Source of the DNA: Burkholderia sp. Bp9142 | Lineage (GTDB): Bacteria > Pseudomonadota > Gammaproteobacteria > Burkholderiales > Burkholderiaceae | Reading direction: 5' to 3' | DNA length: 64,000 bases | NCBI RefSeq assembly: GCF_003853415.1 | Contig: NZ_QTPP01000006.1 | Location: forward strand, 186,001 to 250,000 | Part shown: positions 31,070-39,909 of the stretch, piece by piece | How the letters are laid out: every line of letters starts with the position of its first letter | How positions within the stretch are numbered: the stretch's first letter is position 1 | The notes under the pieces: generated by a model | What the model saw: only the letters and a program-made list of their open reading frames with translations | What the model was told of the DNA's origin: nothing | Database searches by the model: none | Position numbers and translations under genes: made by a program

Positions 31070-32872
31070 TTACGCCTTCGGCTGTTCCGGCTGGCGCAGA
31101 CGGATGTGCAGTTCGCGCAGCTGACGCTCGTCGACCGGGCTCGGCGCCTGCGTGAGCAGATCCTGCGCACGCTGCGTCTTCGGGAACGCGATCACGTCGC
31201 GGATCGAATCGGCACCGGCCATCATCGTGACGATGCGGTCGAGACCGAATGCGATACCGCCGTGCGGCGGCGCGCCGTACTGCAGCGCGTCCAGCAGGAA
31301 GCCGAACTTCAGCTGCGCTTCTTCCGCGCCGATCTTCAGCGCGCGGAACACCTTGCTCTGCACTTCCTCGCGGTGGATACGCACCGAGCCGCCGCCGATT
31401 TCCCAGCCGTTCAGCACCATGTCGTATGCCTTCGCGAGGCAGCGGCCCGGATCGGTCTCGAGGTATTCGAGGTGCTCGTCCTTCGGGCTCGTGAACGGGT
31501 GGTGTGCCGCGACGTAGCGCGCGTCCTCGTCGTCGTATTCGAACATCGGGAAGTCGACGACCCACAGCGGCTTCCAGCCGGCCTGGACGAGGCCGTTCGC
31601 CTTGCCGAATTCCGAATGGCCGATCTTCAGGCGCAGCGCGCCGAGGCTGTCGTTGACGACCTTCGCGCGGTCGGCCGCGAAGAAGATGATGTCGCCGTCT
31701 TCGGCGCCGGTGCGCTCGAGGATCGCCGCGATCGACGCGTCGTGCAGGTTCTTGACGATCGGGCTCTGCAGGCCGTCGCGGCCCTTCGCCTTCTCGTTGA
31801 CCTTGATCCACGCGAGGCCCTTCGCGCCGTAGATGCGCACGAATTCCGTGTAGCCGTCGATGTCGCCGCGCGACAGCTCGCCGCCCTTCGGCACGCGCAG
31901 CGCCGCGACACGGCCGTCCTTCGCGTTGGCCGGCGTGCTGAACACCTTGAAGTCGACGTCCTTCATCGCGTCGGTCAGCTCGGTGAATTCGAGCTGCACG
32001 CGCAGGTCCGGCTTGTCCGAACCGAAACGCGCCATCGCTTCCGAGTACGGCATCACCGGGAATTTCGCGTCGAGTTCGACGTCGATCGTCGTCTTGAAGA
32101 TGTGACGGATCATGTCTTCGAACAGATCGCGGATTTCCTGCTCGCCGAGGAACGACGTCTCGCAGTCGATCTGCGTGAATTCCGGCTGACGGTCGGCACG
32201 GAGGTCCTCGTCGCGGAAGCACTTGGTGATCTGGTAGTAACGGTCGAAGTTCGCGACCATCAGCAGCTGCTTGAACAGCTGCGGCGACTGCGGCAGCGCG
32301 AAGAACTGGCCCGCGTTCACGCGCGACGGCACGAGGTAGTCGCGTGCGCCTTCCGGCGTGCTCTTCGTCAGCATCGGCGTTTCGATGTCGATGAAGCCCT
32401 GCTCGTCGAGGTACTTGCGCGCTTCGATCGCGACGCGATAGCGCAGGCGCAGGTTGTGCTGCATCTGCGGGCGGCGCAGGTCGAGCACGCGGTGCGTGAG
32501 GCGCGTCGTTTCCGACAGGTTGTCGTCGTCGAGCTGGAACGGCGGCGTCACCGACGCGTTCAGCACGTTCAGCTCGTGGCACAGCACTTCGATCTTGCCG
32601 CTCTTCAGGCCGGCGTTGACCGTGCCTTCCGGACGGTTGCGCACGAGACCCTTGATCTGCACGCAGAACTCGTTGCGCACGCCTTCGGCGGTCGCGAACA
32701 TTTCCGCGCGATCCGGGTCGCACACCACCTGCACGAGGCCTTCACGATCGCGCAGGTCGATGAAGATCACACCGCCGTGATCGCGGCGGCGCTGCACCCA
32801 GCCGCACAGCGACACGGTTTGGCCCAGCAGGTGTTCGGTCACGAGACCGCAGTATTCAGTACGCATCGACAT
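31070..32872 (-). CDS. aspS: Aspartyl-tRNA synthetase
   Basis: A 600-residue class IIb synthetase. The N-terminal OB-fold anticodon domain contains [18 protein letters not shown]. The class II catalytic core includes [27 protein letters not shown] and GIAFGLDR (motif 3 ATP binding), with the bacterial-type insertion domain between. It charges tRNA-Asp in the cytoplasm. It may also charge tRNA-Asn; I cannot tell from what I see. A terminator follows. Confidence 0.97.
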   Translation of the reverse strand: MSMRTEYCGLVTEHLLGQTVSLCGWVQRRRDHGGVIFIDLRDREGLVQVVCDPDRAEMFATAEGVRNEFCVQIKGLVRNRPEGTVNAGLKSGKIEVLCHELNVLNASVTPPFQLDDDNLSETTRLTHRVLDLRRPQMQHNLRLRYRVAIEARKYLDEQGFIDIETPMLTKSTPEGARDYLVPSRVNAGQFFALPQSPQLFKQLLMVANFDRYYQITKCFRDEDLRADRQPEFTQIDCETSFLGEQEIRDLFEDMIRHIFKTTIDVELDAKFPVMPYSEAMARFGSDKPDLRVQLEFTELTDAMKDVDFKVFSTPANAKDGRVAALRVPKGGELSRGDIDGYTEFVRIYGAKGLAWIKVNEKAKGRDGLQSPIVKNLHDASIAAILERTGAEDGDIIFFAADRAKVVNDSLGALRLKIGHSEFGKANGLVQAGWKPLWVVDFPMFEYDDEDARYVAAHHPFTSPKDEHLEYLETDPGRCLAKAYDMVLNGWEIGGGSVRIHREEVQSKVFRALKIGAEEAQLKFGFLLDALQYGAPPHGGIAFGLDRIVTMMAGADSIRDVIAFPKTQRAQDLLTQAPSPVDERQLRELHIRLRQPEQPKA

Positions 32873-32939
32873 GATGTTTGCTTTCGTTCGGTTTGATCAA
32901 CGGGTGCCGCAACGCGCGGCCCGGGCGATGATTCTTTAC

Positions 32940-33590
32940 TTACAGCGGCGGCTCGACGGGACGGCGGGCGGGCGCCGGGGCCGGCGCCGAAGGCGCCACG
33001 ACGCCCATCGAGACGATGTACTTGAGCGCGGCATCGACCGACATGTCGAGTTCGATGACTTCGCTCTTCGGCAGCATCAGGAAGAAGCCCGACGTCGGGT
33101 TCGGCGTCGTGGGCACGTACACGCTCACGTACTCTTCCGTCAGATGGTTGACCACGTCGCCGCCGGGCGCGCCGGTCAGAAACGCGATCGTATACGAGCC
33201 GCGGCGCGGGTATTCGATCAGCAGCGCCTTGCGGAACGCGTTGCCGCTGCTCGACAGCAGCGTGTCCGACACCTGCTTGACGCTCGTGTAGATCGGCCCG
33301 ACGACCGGGATGTGACGCACGACCGCGTTCCACCACGTGACGAGCTTCTGGCCGATGAAGTTCTGCGTGGCCAGCCCGACGACGAAGATGAACGCGAGCG
33401 TCAGCACCGCGCCGATCCCCGGCAGGTGGAAGCCGAGCATCCGCTCCGGCTGCCACGATTCGGGCAGCAGCAGCAGCGTCTGGTCCATCGTGCCGATGAT
33501 GAGGCCGAGCACCCACAGCGTGATCGCGAGCGGGACGAGAACCAGCAGGCCGGTCAGGAACACCGTTTTCAGGGTCGTCTTTTTCATCAT
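32940..33590 (-). CDS. DUF502-family membrane protein
   Basis: A 216-residue protein with two N-terminal hydrophobic segments (about 8-35 and 55-75) and a soluble remainder containing VPTTPNPTSGFFLMLPKSEV, the conserved mark of DUF502. The C-terminus is Ala/Pro-rich. Function is unknown. In betaproteobacteria the gene usually lies between an FmdB-type gene and aspS, as here, with 67 bases to aspS and 61 from the FmdB gene. Confidence 0.85.
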   Translation of the reverse strand: MMKKTTLKTVFLTGLLVLVPLAITLWVLGLIIGTMDQTLLLLPESWQPERMLGFHLPGIGAVLTLAFIFVVGLATQNFIGQKLVTWWNAVVRHIPVVGPIYTSVKQVSDTLLSSSGNAFRKALLIEYPRRGSYTIAFLTGAPGGDVVNHLTEEYVSVYVPTTPNPTSGFFLMLPKSEVIELDMSVDAALKYIVSMGVVAPSAPAPAPARRPVEPPL

Positions 33591-33651
33591 CTGCCGTCAA
33601 TGAACCGCGCCGGAAGCGCGGTGTGGACGCGGCCCGGCCGGGCCGCGACTG

Positions 33652-33990
33652 TCAACTGCCGGCGGCGGGCGCCGCAGCCGGGGCCGGCGCGGCGCTCGTC
33701 GTCGTGCTTTCGGAACTGCCCGCCGCGGCCGCTGCGGGCGCTGCTTGCGCAGCCGCTGCCGGCGCCGCGTCGCCCGACGCCGCCGCCGGTGCGCTGGTGC
33801 CGCCCGAGCCGCCGCGGAAATCGGTGACATACCAACCCGATCCCTTCAGCTGGAAGCCCGCGGCAGTGACCTGCTTGCGAAACGCATCCTTCCCGCATTC
33901 CGGACACTGTGACAGCGGCGCGTCGCTCATCTTCTGGAGCACGTCCTTCGCGAAACCACACGCTTCGCATCGATAGGCGTAGATCGGCAT
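33652..33990 (-). CDS. FmdB-family zinc ribbon protein
   Basis: A 112-residue protein. Residues 1-60 form a small zinc ribbon with C8-x2-C11 and C29-x2-C32, starting MPIYAYRCEACG as in FmdB-type putative regulators. The KGSGWYVTDFRG segment is also conserved. Residues 65-112 are low-complexity Ala/Ser/Thr. Possible DNA- or RNA-binding role; unproven. It precedes the DUF502 gene on the same strand. Confidence 0.85.
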   Translation of the reverse strand: MPIYAYRCEACGFAKDVLQKMSDAPLSQCPECGKDAFRKQVTAAGFQLKGSGWYVTDFRGGSGGTSAPAAASGDAAPAAAAQAAPAAAAAGSSESTTTSAAPAPAAAPAAGS

Positions 33991-34086
33991 GATATTTTTT
34001 CCCGCAGAAACTGGAAACGGCTTGCAAAACCTTGAATTATAGCCGAAACCCCGGCGCGCTCCGGCAACGGCCGCGACGCCCGGACT

Positions 34087-34713
34087 TCAGCGGCGGCGCC
34101 ACGTGAGCCAGCGCTCGTGCCCTTCGAACACGGGCAGCGAATCGGTCACCGGCAAATCCTCGATCAGCTCGAAGTGCGGCGAAAGCAGCGCGTCGAGTTC
34201 GGCACGCTCGATCCCGAACGGCGGCCCCTTCGGTTTCGCCGTCACGAAGAAATAGCCGGCCAGCAGCGCGCCCGCGGGCAGCAGTTCGGCCATCCGCGCC
34301 GCATAGCCGGCGCGCAGGCTCGGCGGCAGCGCGCACAGGAACGCGCGCTCGTACACCCACTGCACGTCGAACGGCGGCCGGTACGCGAAGAAATCGGCCT
34401 GCTCGACGACGTCCGCATGCGCGCCGAGCTGCGCCTTCGCGGCCGCCACCGCCTGCGCGGCGAAATCGATCGCGCGCACCGGCCAGCCGGCCTGCGCGAG
34501 CCAGCCGGCCTCCTGCGCACTGCCGCAGCCGGGAATCAGCACCGCGCACGGCGCGCGCCGCTGCGCAAACGCGCGAAACCCGTCCGGCACGCCGCCGAAT
34601 TCCCAGGGCGTCACGCCGCGCGCGAACCGCTCGTCCCAGAACGATGCGTTGCCGGGGTCGCGCGTCGCGAACTCGGCGGGGCCCGGCGCGGACGGTTGCT
34701 TCCGTTCGGACAT
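34087..34713 (-). CDS. TPMT-family SAM-dependent methyltransferase
   Basis: A 208-residue protein of the thiopurine S-methyltransferase superfamily. FWDERFARGVTPWEFG at the N-terminus and VLIPGCGSAQEAGWLA (SAM-binding loop) are typical, as is FFAYRPPFDVQWVYERAFLCAL. The substrate is unknown; relatives methylate thiols, chalcogens or metalloid compounds. Two starts are plausible: 34713 with a well-spaced AGGAG, and 34734, whose ATG overlaps the ubiB stop (ATGA). I prefer the first. Transcribed after ubiB. Confidence 0.82.
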   Translation of the reverse strand: MSERKQPSAPGPAEFATRDPGNASFWDERFARGVTPWEFGGVPDGFRAFAQRRAPCAVLIPGCGSAQEAGWLAQAGWPVRAIDFAAQAVAAAKAQLGAHADVVEQADFFAYRPPFDVQWVYERAFLCALPPSLRAGYAARMAELLPAGALLAGYFFVTAKPKGPPFGIERAELDALLSPHFELIEDLPVTDSLPVFEGHERWLTWRRR

Positions 34714-34730
34714 CGCACGGCTCCTGTCGG

Positions 34731-36308
34731 TCATGCGCCGTACGCGAGCGCGAGCAGCACGCGCGCGACGAGCGCCCCGACGCCGACGGCAAGACCGAAG
34801 ATCAGCAATGCCTGCAGCAACCGGTTGGTACGTTTCTGCTCGACGAGGATCTGGCGCATCAGTTCCTCGCTTGCCGCACGCGGCGCATCGTGGCGTGCCG
34901 CCATCGCGTGATGGATCAGGCGCGGCAGTTGCGGCAGCGTCTTGCTCCACTGCGGCGCCTCGACCTTGAAGCGCTCGTACCAGCCGCGCAGGCCGATCTG
35001 CTCGGTCATCCAGCGCTCGAGATACGGCTTCGCGGTCTTCCACAGGTCGAGCTCGGGGTCGAGCGAGCGGCCGAGCCCCTCGACGTTCAGCATCGTCTTC
35101 TGCAGCAGCACGAGCTGCGGCTGGATCTCGACGTTGAAGCGGCGTGACGTCGAGAACAGGCGCATCAGCACCTGGCCGAGCGAGATGTCCTTCAGCGCGC
35201 GGTCGAAATACGGCTCGCACACCGCGCGGATCGCGCTTTCGAGTTCCTCGACGCGCGTCTCGGGCGGCACCCAGCCCGATTCGAGGTGCAGCGTCGCAAC
35301 GCGGTGGTAATCGCGCTTGAAGAACGCGAGAAAGTTTTGCGCGAGGTAGTTCTTGTCGAAATCCGACAACGCGCCGACGATCCCGAAATCGAGCGCGACA
35401 TAGCGGCCGAAGGTCTTCGGATCGAGACTCACCTGGATGTTGCCCGGGTGCATGTCCGCATGGAAGAACCCGTCGCGGAACACCTGCGTGAAGAAGATCT
35501 CGACACCTTCCCGCGCGAGCTTCTTGATGTCGACGCCCGCGGTACGCAGCGTCTCGACCTGGCTGATCGGCACGCCGGTCATGCGCTCCATCACGAGCAC
35601 CTGCGAGGTCGAGAAATCCCAGAACATCTCGGGCACGAGCAGCAGGTCGAGGCCCGCGAAGTTGCGGCGCAGCTGGCTGCCGTTCGCGGCCTCGCGCATC
35701 AGGTCGAGCTCGTCGTGCAGGTACTTGTCGAATTCGGCGACGACTTCGCGCGGCTTCAGGCGCCGGCCGTCGGCCCACATGCGCTCGGTCCAGATCGCGA
35801 TGTCGCGCATCAGCGCGAGGTCGGAGTCGATCACGGACAGCATGTTCGGGCGCAGCACCTTGACGGCGACCGCCTTGCCCGCATGCGCGCCCTGCTTGAG
35901 TTTCGCGAAATGCACCTGCGCGATCGACGCGCTCGCGACGGGCTCGCGCTCGAATTCGTCGAACAGCTCGTCGACCGGCGCACCGAGCGACTTCTCGATG
36001 ATCGCGATCGCGACCGCCGGATCGAACGGCGGCACCTGGTCCTGCAGCTTCGCGAGTTCGTTCGCGAAATCGACCGTCAGCAGGTCGCGGCGCGTCGACA
36101 GCACCTGGCCGAACTTCACGAAGATCGGGCCGAGGCTTTCGAGCGCGTGACGCAGCCGCACGGCGGGCGGATCGGAATAGCGGCGGCCGATCGTCGTGAT
36201 CCGCAGCAGCAGCTTCACGCGCCGGTCGTCGATCCGGGACAGCATCACTTCGTCGAGGCCAAAGCGGATGACGGTGTAGACAATCTTGATGAAACGGAAA
36301 ATGCGCAT
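34731..36308 (-). CDS. ubiB: Ubiquinone biosynthesis atypical kinase/ATPase UbiB
   Basis: A 525-residue member of the UbiB/ADCK family. The K-x-G-Q motif (KFGQ at 65-68) and the ALDFGIVG segment (atypical metal-binding DFG) are present, and two hydrophobic helices lie at the C-terminus (about 495-525) for membrane anchoring. UbiB supports hydroxylation steps of ubiquinone synthesis by an ATPase activity. ubiJ lies 12 bases upstream, so these are an operon. Confidence 0.95.
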   Translation of the reverse strand: MRIFRFIKIVYTVIRFGLDEVMLSRIDDRRVKLLLRITTIGRRYSDPPAVRLRHALESLGPIFVKFGQVLSTRRDLLTVDFANELAKLQDQVPPFDPAVAIAIIEKSLGAPVDELFDEFEREPVASASIAQVHFAKLKQGAHAGKAVAVKVLRPNMLSVIDSDLALMRDIAIWTERMWADGRRLKPREVVAEFDKYLHDELDLMREAANGSQLRRNFAGLDLLLVPEMFWDFSTSQVLVMERMTGVPISQVETLRTAGVDIKKLAREGVEIFFTQVFRDGFFHADMHPGNIQVSLDPKTFGRYVALDFGIVGALSDFDKNYLAQNFLAFFKRDYHRVATLHLESGWVPPETRVEELESAIRAVCEPYFDRALKDISLGQVLMRLFSTSRRFNVEIQPQLVLLQKTMLNVEGLGRSLDPELDLWKTAKPYLERWMTEQIGLRGWYERFKVEAPQWSKTLPQLPRLIHHAMAARHDAPRAASEELMRQILVEQKRTNRLLQALLIFGLAVGVGALVARVLLALAYGA

Positions 36309-36320
36309 GCCCTGCGGCCC

Positions 36321-36947
36321 TCAGTGCGCGCCGCGCGGGCCGGAGCCCGTGCGCGCGCCGATTTTTTGTTCGAGTCGCTCAACCCGTTTCTCGACCCGCG
36401 CGAGCGCATCGCGCGCACGCGCCAGTTCGGCGTCGAAGCCGCCGAGCACCGTGCGCCGGACGACTTGCGGGTTCTCGTCGAGCCAGTACTCGGCGACGGA
36501 ATCGAGCACGTTGCGGCCGGTGCGGCGCGCGCGCGCGCCGGCGTCGCGCACGACCGTCGCGATCCGGTGCGCCGCCGCGTCGCCGACCAGCTTCGCGAGA
36601 TCTTCCTCAGGTTCCCAGCGCAGGTGCTCGGCCAGCTTCGCGATCTGCGTCGCGAACTCCGCGTCACCCTCGATCTTCACGTGCTTCATCACGGCCGCCT
36701 GGCCGCCCTGCAGGAATGCGGCGACCGTATCGCCCGCGAGCGCGATCGACACGTCGACGTGTTGCGCATCGTGCGCTTCCACCGCGCACAGATAGCCGTC
36801 GGGCTGCACGAGCAGCGTGAGCGTGACGGGCGGCACGTCGAGCCGGGCGGTCTTGCCCGCATAGGGGATCAGGCGGTCGCGCGCCCACGATTCGCGCGCG
36901 AGCAGGTGATTGACAGCAGCAGCAAAAGGCTTGGCGGCAAAGGTCAT
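36321..36947 (-). CDS. ubiJ: Ubiquinone biosynthesis accessory factor UbiJ (SCP2 domain)
   Basis: A 208-residue protein with an SCP2-type lipid-binding domain (about 15-115) and a C-terminal coiled coil (about 170-200, AELARARDALARVEKRVERL). UbiJ binds ubiquinone intermediates and scaffolds the Ubi complex. MTFAAKPFAAAVNHLL is a proper N-terminus, yet the bases just before it are T-rich with no purine-rich ribosome-binding site, and a terminator hairpin ends 16 bases upstream. ubiB follows by 12 bases. Confidence 0.85.
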   Translation of the reverse strand: MTFAAKPFAAAVNHLLARESWARDRLIPYAGKTARLDVPPVTLTLLVQPDGYLCAVEAHDAQHVDVSIALAGDTVAAFLQGGQAAVMKHVKIEGDAEFATQIAKLAEHLRWEPEEDLAKLVGDAAAHRIATVVRDAGARARRTGRNVLDSVAEYWLDENPQVVRRTVLGGFDAELARARDALARVEKRVERLEQKIGARTGSGPRGAH

Positions 36948-36963
36948 CGGGCTGGGAAAGAAA

Positions 36964-36996
36964 AAACCCGCGCAGGCCGGGCGCCTGCGCGGGTTT
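36964..36996 (-). terminator. Rho-independent terminator hairpin upstream of ubiJ
   Basis: A perfect 14-bp stem with a 5-base loop, followed in the leftward direction by a U-rich tract. It lies 114 bases after the Tim44-like gene's stop and only 16 bases before the ubiJ ATG, so either it ends the upstream transcript or it acts as an attenuator for ubiJ-ubiB. Confidence 0.8.
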
Positions 36997-37110
36997 CTAT
37001 TGTAACGTCGGATCGTCGGCAGACCGCGGCCAACCGCACACCCGGGCGGCAAGCGGTCGCACCGCGGCGGCCGTCGCCCGGGCAGCCGGCAAGCCGGCCG
37101 CCGGTCACGC

Positions 37111-38145
37111 TCAGTGCGTGTTGAGCTGCTGGATACCCGCGAGCAGCCAGCCCTGGCTGCCCGACTTCGACAGGTTCCACACCTCGTCGAACGGCGCCGC
37201 CGACGCACTCGCCGACTCGCGGATCAGCCCGTGGAAGCGCACGCTCGCCGACTGCTCGATGCCGCGATCCTCGATCGCGACCAGTTCCGCGTCGAGCTGA
37301 ACGACATCGGTCTGGTTCACCTCGTTGCCGCGCGAGTCGAGATCGATCTTGATCTCGGCGAACATTTCCGGCGTCGTGAACTCGCGGATGTCGGCCAGGT
37401 TGCCCTGATCCCATGCCGCCTGCAGGCGCACGAAGTAGACCTTCGCGCTGCGCAGGAACGCTTCGGTGTCGAAGCCGGCCGGCACCTGCAGCGGTGCGGC
37501 CGCCATCGCGCCCACCGCGCCGGCGGCCGGTGTGCCGCCGCCGAACACGCCCTGCGCTTCGTTCGCATAGCTGCTGCCGCTGCCCGCATGGTTGCTGCCG
37601 GTGCTGCCCTGCTGGAACGACGGGCTTTGCGAGTAGCTGCCCGACGACGATGCCGAGCCGCCGACCGAGTACGCCGGCTCCTGCGAACGGCGACGGTTCA
37701 TGAACTTGCGGATGAGCCAGATGCCGACCATCGCGAGCAGTGCGATCACGATGACGTTCGCCATCATGCTCGCGAACGCGCCGCCTAGGCCGAAGTGCGA
37801 CAGCAGCGCCGCGATGCCGAGGCCGGCCGCGAGACCGGCGATCGGCCCGAGCCAGCGCGAGCGGTTGGGCTGCGCGGCGGGTGCCGGCGCGGCCGGATTC
37901 GTGCGCTGCGCCTGCGCCGGCGCAGCCTGCTGCATCGGCTGCTGCGTGGGCGGCGTGGCCTGGCGCTGCGTGACGGTGGAACTCTGGCGGCCGATGCTGC
38001 GGCCGCCGCCCATGCGCTTGGCCTCGGCGTCGAGCGATGCGAACGTGCCGGCCGTGAGCAGGCCGACCATCAGCAGCGTGCCGACCCGTCGAGCCCACGG
38101 CTTCGACGGCTTGCTACGGTTGAACAACGAACGCGATTCGAACAT
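37111..38145 (-). CDS. Tim44-like domain protein, membrane-anchored
   Basis: A 344-residue protein. An N-terminal hydrophobic segment (about 20-42, ending near AEAK) is followed by a Gln/Pro/Thr-rich linker, then two hydrophobic stretches (about 93-112 and 123-145), a Ser/Gly-rich linker and a C-terminal Tim44-like domain (about 210-340) with FLRSAKVYFVRLQAAWDQG and GNEVNQTDVVQLDAELV. Bacterial members are of unknown function. It sits between ubiE (41 bases upstream) and ubiJ on one strand. Confidence 0.82.
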   Translation of the reverse strand: MFESRSLFNRSKPSKPWARRVGTLLMVGLLTAGTFASLDAEAKRMGGGRSIGRQSSTVTQRQATPPTQQPMQQAAPAQAQRTNPAAPAPAAQPNRSRWLGPIAGLAAGLGIAALLSHFGLGGAFASMMANVIVIALLAMVGIWLIRKFMNRRRSQEPAYSVGGSASSSGSYSQSPSFQQGSTGSNHAGSGSSYANEAQGVFGGGTPAAGAVGAMAAAPLQVPAGFDTEAFLRSAKVYFVRLQAAWDQGNLADIREFTTPEMFAEIKIDLDSRGNEVNQTDVVQLDAELVAIEDRGIEQSASVRFHGLIRESASASAAPFDEVWNLSKSGSQGWLLAGIQQLNTH

Positions 38146-38186
38146 CAGTTTCTCCAGATGTAAGACAAATGTATGGGAAGAGCCCC

Positions 38187-38918
38187 TTAGTACTTGGCTC
38201 CCATGTGTAAAGCTACCACGCCACCTGACAAATTGTAATATTTGACGGCATCGAGGCCCGCTTGTTCCATCATCGTCTTCAGCGTGTCCTGATCGGGGTG
38301 CATCCGGATAGATTCAGCAAGATACCGGTAACTTTCAGCATCTTTCGCGAACTTGTCGCCAAGCCACGGTAATACTTTGAAAGAATACAGATCGTACGCT
38401 TTTTTCAGCGGATCCCAGACTTTCGAGAATTCCAGCACCATCACGCGGCCGCCGGGCTTCGTCACGCGGCGCATCTCGGCCAGCGCGGCATCCTTGTGCG
38501 TCATGTTGCGCAGCCCGAACGCGACCGTGACCACGTCGAAGTAGTTGTCCGGAAACGGAATTTTCTCCGCGTCGCACAGGAGCGACGGCGTCACGATGCC
38601 CTTGTCGAGCAGCCGGTCGCGGCCGACGCGCAGCATCGATTCGTTGATGTCCGTGTGCCAGACCTCGCCGGTCGGCCCGGCCGCCTTCGCGAACGCCTTG
38701 GTCAGGTCGCCGGTGCCGGCTGCAAGGTCGAGCACCTTGAAGCCGGGGCGCACGTTCGCCTGCGCGATCGTGAACGCCTTCCACGCGCGGTGCATGCCGG
38801 CCGACATCAGGTCGTTCATCAGATCGTAGTTGCTCGCGACCGAATGGAACACGCCCGCCACTTTCTTCGCTTTTTCGTTTTCCTCGACGCTTTCGAAGCC
38901 GAAGTGGGTTTTGCTCAT
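38187..38918 (-). CDS. ubiE: Ubiquinone/menaquinone C-methyltransferase UbiE
   Basis: A 243-residue SAM-dependent C-methyltransferase of the ubiquinone pathway. The SAM motif [11 protein letters not shown] is at 62-72; [17 protein letters not shown] and [16 protein letters not shown] are the UbiE family signatures. The N-terminal [17 protein letters not shown] is canonical. It follows a DUF971 gene by 52 bases. With ubiJ and ubiB downstream on the strand it forms a ubiquinone cluster. Confidence 0.96.
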   Translation of the reverse strand: MSKTHFGFESVEENEKAKKVAGVFHSVASNYDLMNDLMSAGMHRAWKAFTIAQANVRPGFKVLDLAAGTGDLTKAFAKAAGPTGEVWHTDINESMLRVGRDRLLDKGIVTPSLLCDAEKIPFPDNYFDVVTVAFGLRNMTHKDAALAEMRRVTKPGGRVMVLEFSKVWDPLKKAYDLYSFKVLPWLGDKFAKDAESYRYLAESIRMHPDQDTLKTMMEQAGLDAVKYYNLSGGVVALHMGAKY

Positions 38919-38970
38919 CGCGTTGATCCTCAGTAAATGGCAAGACGGCGCCGAGCGGGCGCCGTCGATT

Positions 38971-39384
38971 TCAGTGGCAGTGGCCGTGCGGCGCGGAGGC
39001 CGCCGGCATCGGCGCGTCGCGCTCGACGCCCGCCGCCTTCAGTTTGTCGAAATAGTCGCGCCACAGCGCGTCCTGCTGCGTCGCCAGTTCGTACAGCAGG
39101 TCCCACGAGTAGATACCGGTCGAATGGCCGTCGGAGAACGTCGGCTGCAGCGCGTAGTTGCCCACGCCCTCGAGCGCGGTGATCGTCACCTCGCGCTTGC
39201 CGGTCTGCAGCGTCTCCTGGCCGGGCCCGTGGCCGCGCACCTCGGCCGACGGCGAACAGACGCGCATCAGCTCGAACGGAATCCGGTAACTCTCGCCGTT
39301 CGGGTACTGCAATTCGAGCACGCGCGACACCGCGTGCACGACGACGCCGGACGGAATCGGCGTCGTGGAAGTCAAACCGCTCAT
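38971..39384 (-). CDS. DUF971 (gamma-butyrobetaine hydroxylase N-terminal-like) protein
   Basis: A 137-residue protein with the DUF971 pattern: [30 protein letters not shown] and [24 protein letters not shown]. Such stand-alone domains resemble the zinc-binding N-terminus of gamma-butyrobetaine hydroxylases and are linked in some proteins to Fe-S or Mrp functions. The C-terminus ends in a His-rich PHGHCH. Its ATG overlaps the HIT gene's stop by four bases. Role unknown. Confidence 0.85.
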   Translation of the reverse strand: MSGLTSTTPIPSGVVVHAVSRVLELQYPNGESYRIPFELMRVCSPSAEVRGHGPGQETLQTGKREVTITALEGVGNYALQPTFSDGHSTGIYSWDLLYELATQQDALWRDYFDKLKAAGVERDAPMPAASAPHGHCH

Positions 39385-39824
39385 GGCTGCCTCGGATCGG
39401 TCGTTCGTTGAATTTCCTCGCGCACCGCATTGTGCAGCAGCGAGGCCTGCGCCGCGCGCGTGCGCAGCAGCGCCTCGGACACGCCGCGCTGGCGTGGCGC
39501 CCAGACGGGCTGCGGGAAATGGGCGTCGTTCGAGAAGCGCGGAATCACGTGCCAGTGCACGTGCGGCACCATGTTGCCGAGGCTCGCGAGATTCACCTTG
39601 TTCGGCTGCATCACGCGGCGCACGGCCCGCTCCACCGCGTACACCACGCGCATCAGGTGTGCCCGCTCGGGCTCGCCGAGATCGGAGAACTCGGCCACGT
39701 GCGCGCCCCAGATCACCCGGCAGAAGCCCGGGTACTCGTGCTCGCCCGCCGCGAGGACGACGCGCAGCATGTCGTCCTGCCAGAGCACCTCGCCGCCGTC
39801 TTCACGGCAAAACACACATTCCAT
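39381..39824 (-). CDS. HIT-family nucleotide-binding protein
   Basis: A 147-residue histidine-triad protein. H88-V-H90-W-H92-V is the catalytic triad, of the branch that hydrolyses or transfers nucleotides, and MECVFC supplies two cysteines that may bind zinc. The ATG at 39824 is preferred over one four codons upstream because GGGAG lies five bases ahead of it. The stop overlaps the DUF971 start (ATGA). A long GC-rich hairpin lies just upstream. Confidence 0.86.
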   Translation of the reverse strand: MECVFCREDGGEVLWQDDMLRVVLAAGEHEYPGFCRVIWGAHVAEFSDLGEPERAHLMRVVYAVERAVRRVMQPNKVNLASLGNMVPHVHWHVIPRFSNDAHFPQPVWAPRQRGVSEALLRTRAAQASLLHNAVREEIQRTTDPRQP

Positions 39825-39840
39825 CGTCGCTCCCATGTGG

Positions 39841-39872
39841 GCGGGCGCCGGCGCTCATGCGCCGGCGCCCGC
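39841..39872. other. Perfect 14-bp GC hairpin between oxidoreductase and HIT genes
   Basis: GCGGGCGCCGGCGC and its exact reverse complement, separated by TCAT. No T-run follows on either side, so it does not look like a standard terminator. It lies between the stop of the large oxidoreductase and the start of the HIT gene, both leftward, and may affect RNA processing or translation. Confidence 0.6.
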
Positions 39873-39909
39873 TCATCCCTAGCCCGGCCGGGCGGTCATC
39901 ATGCCCGCA

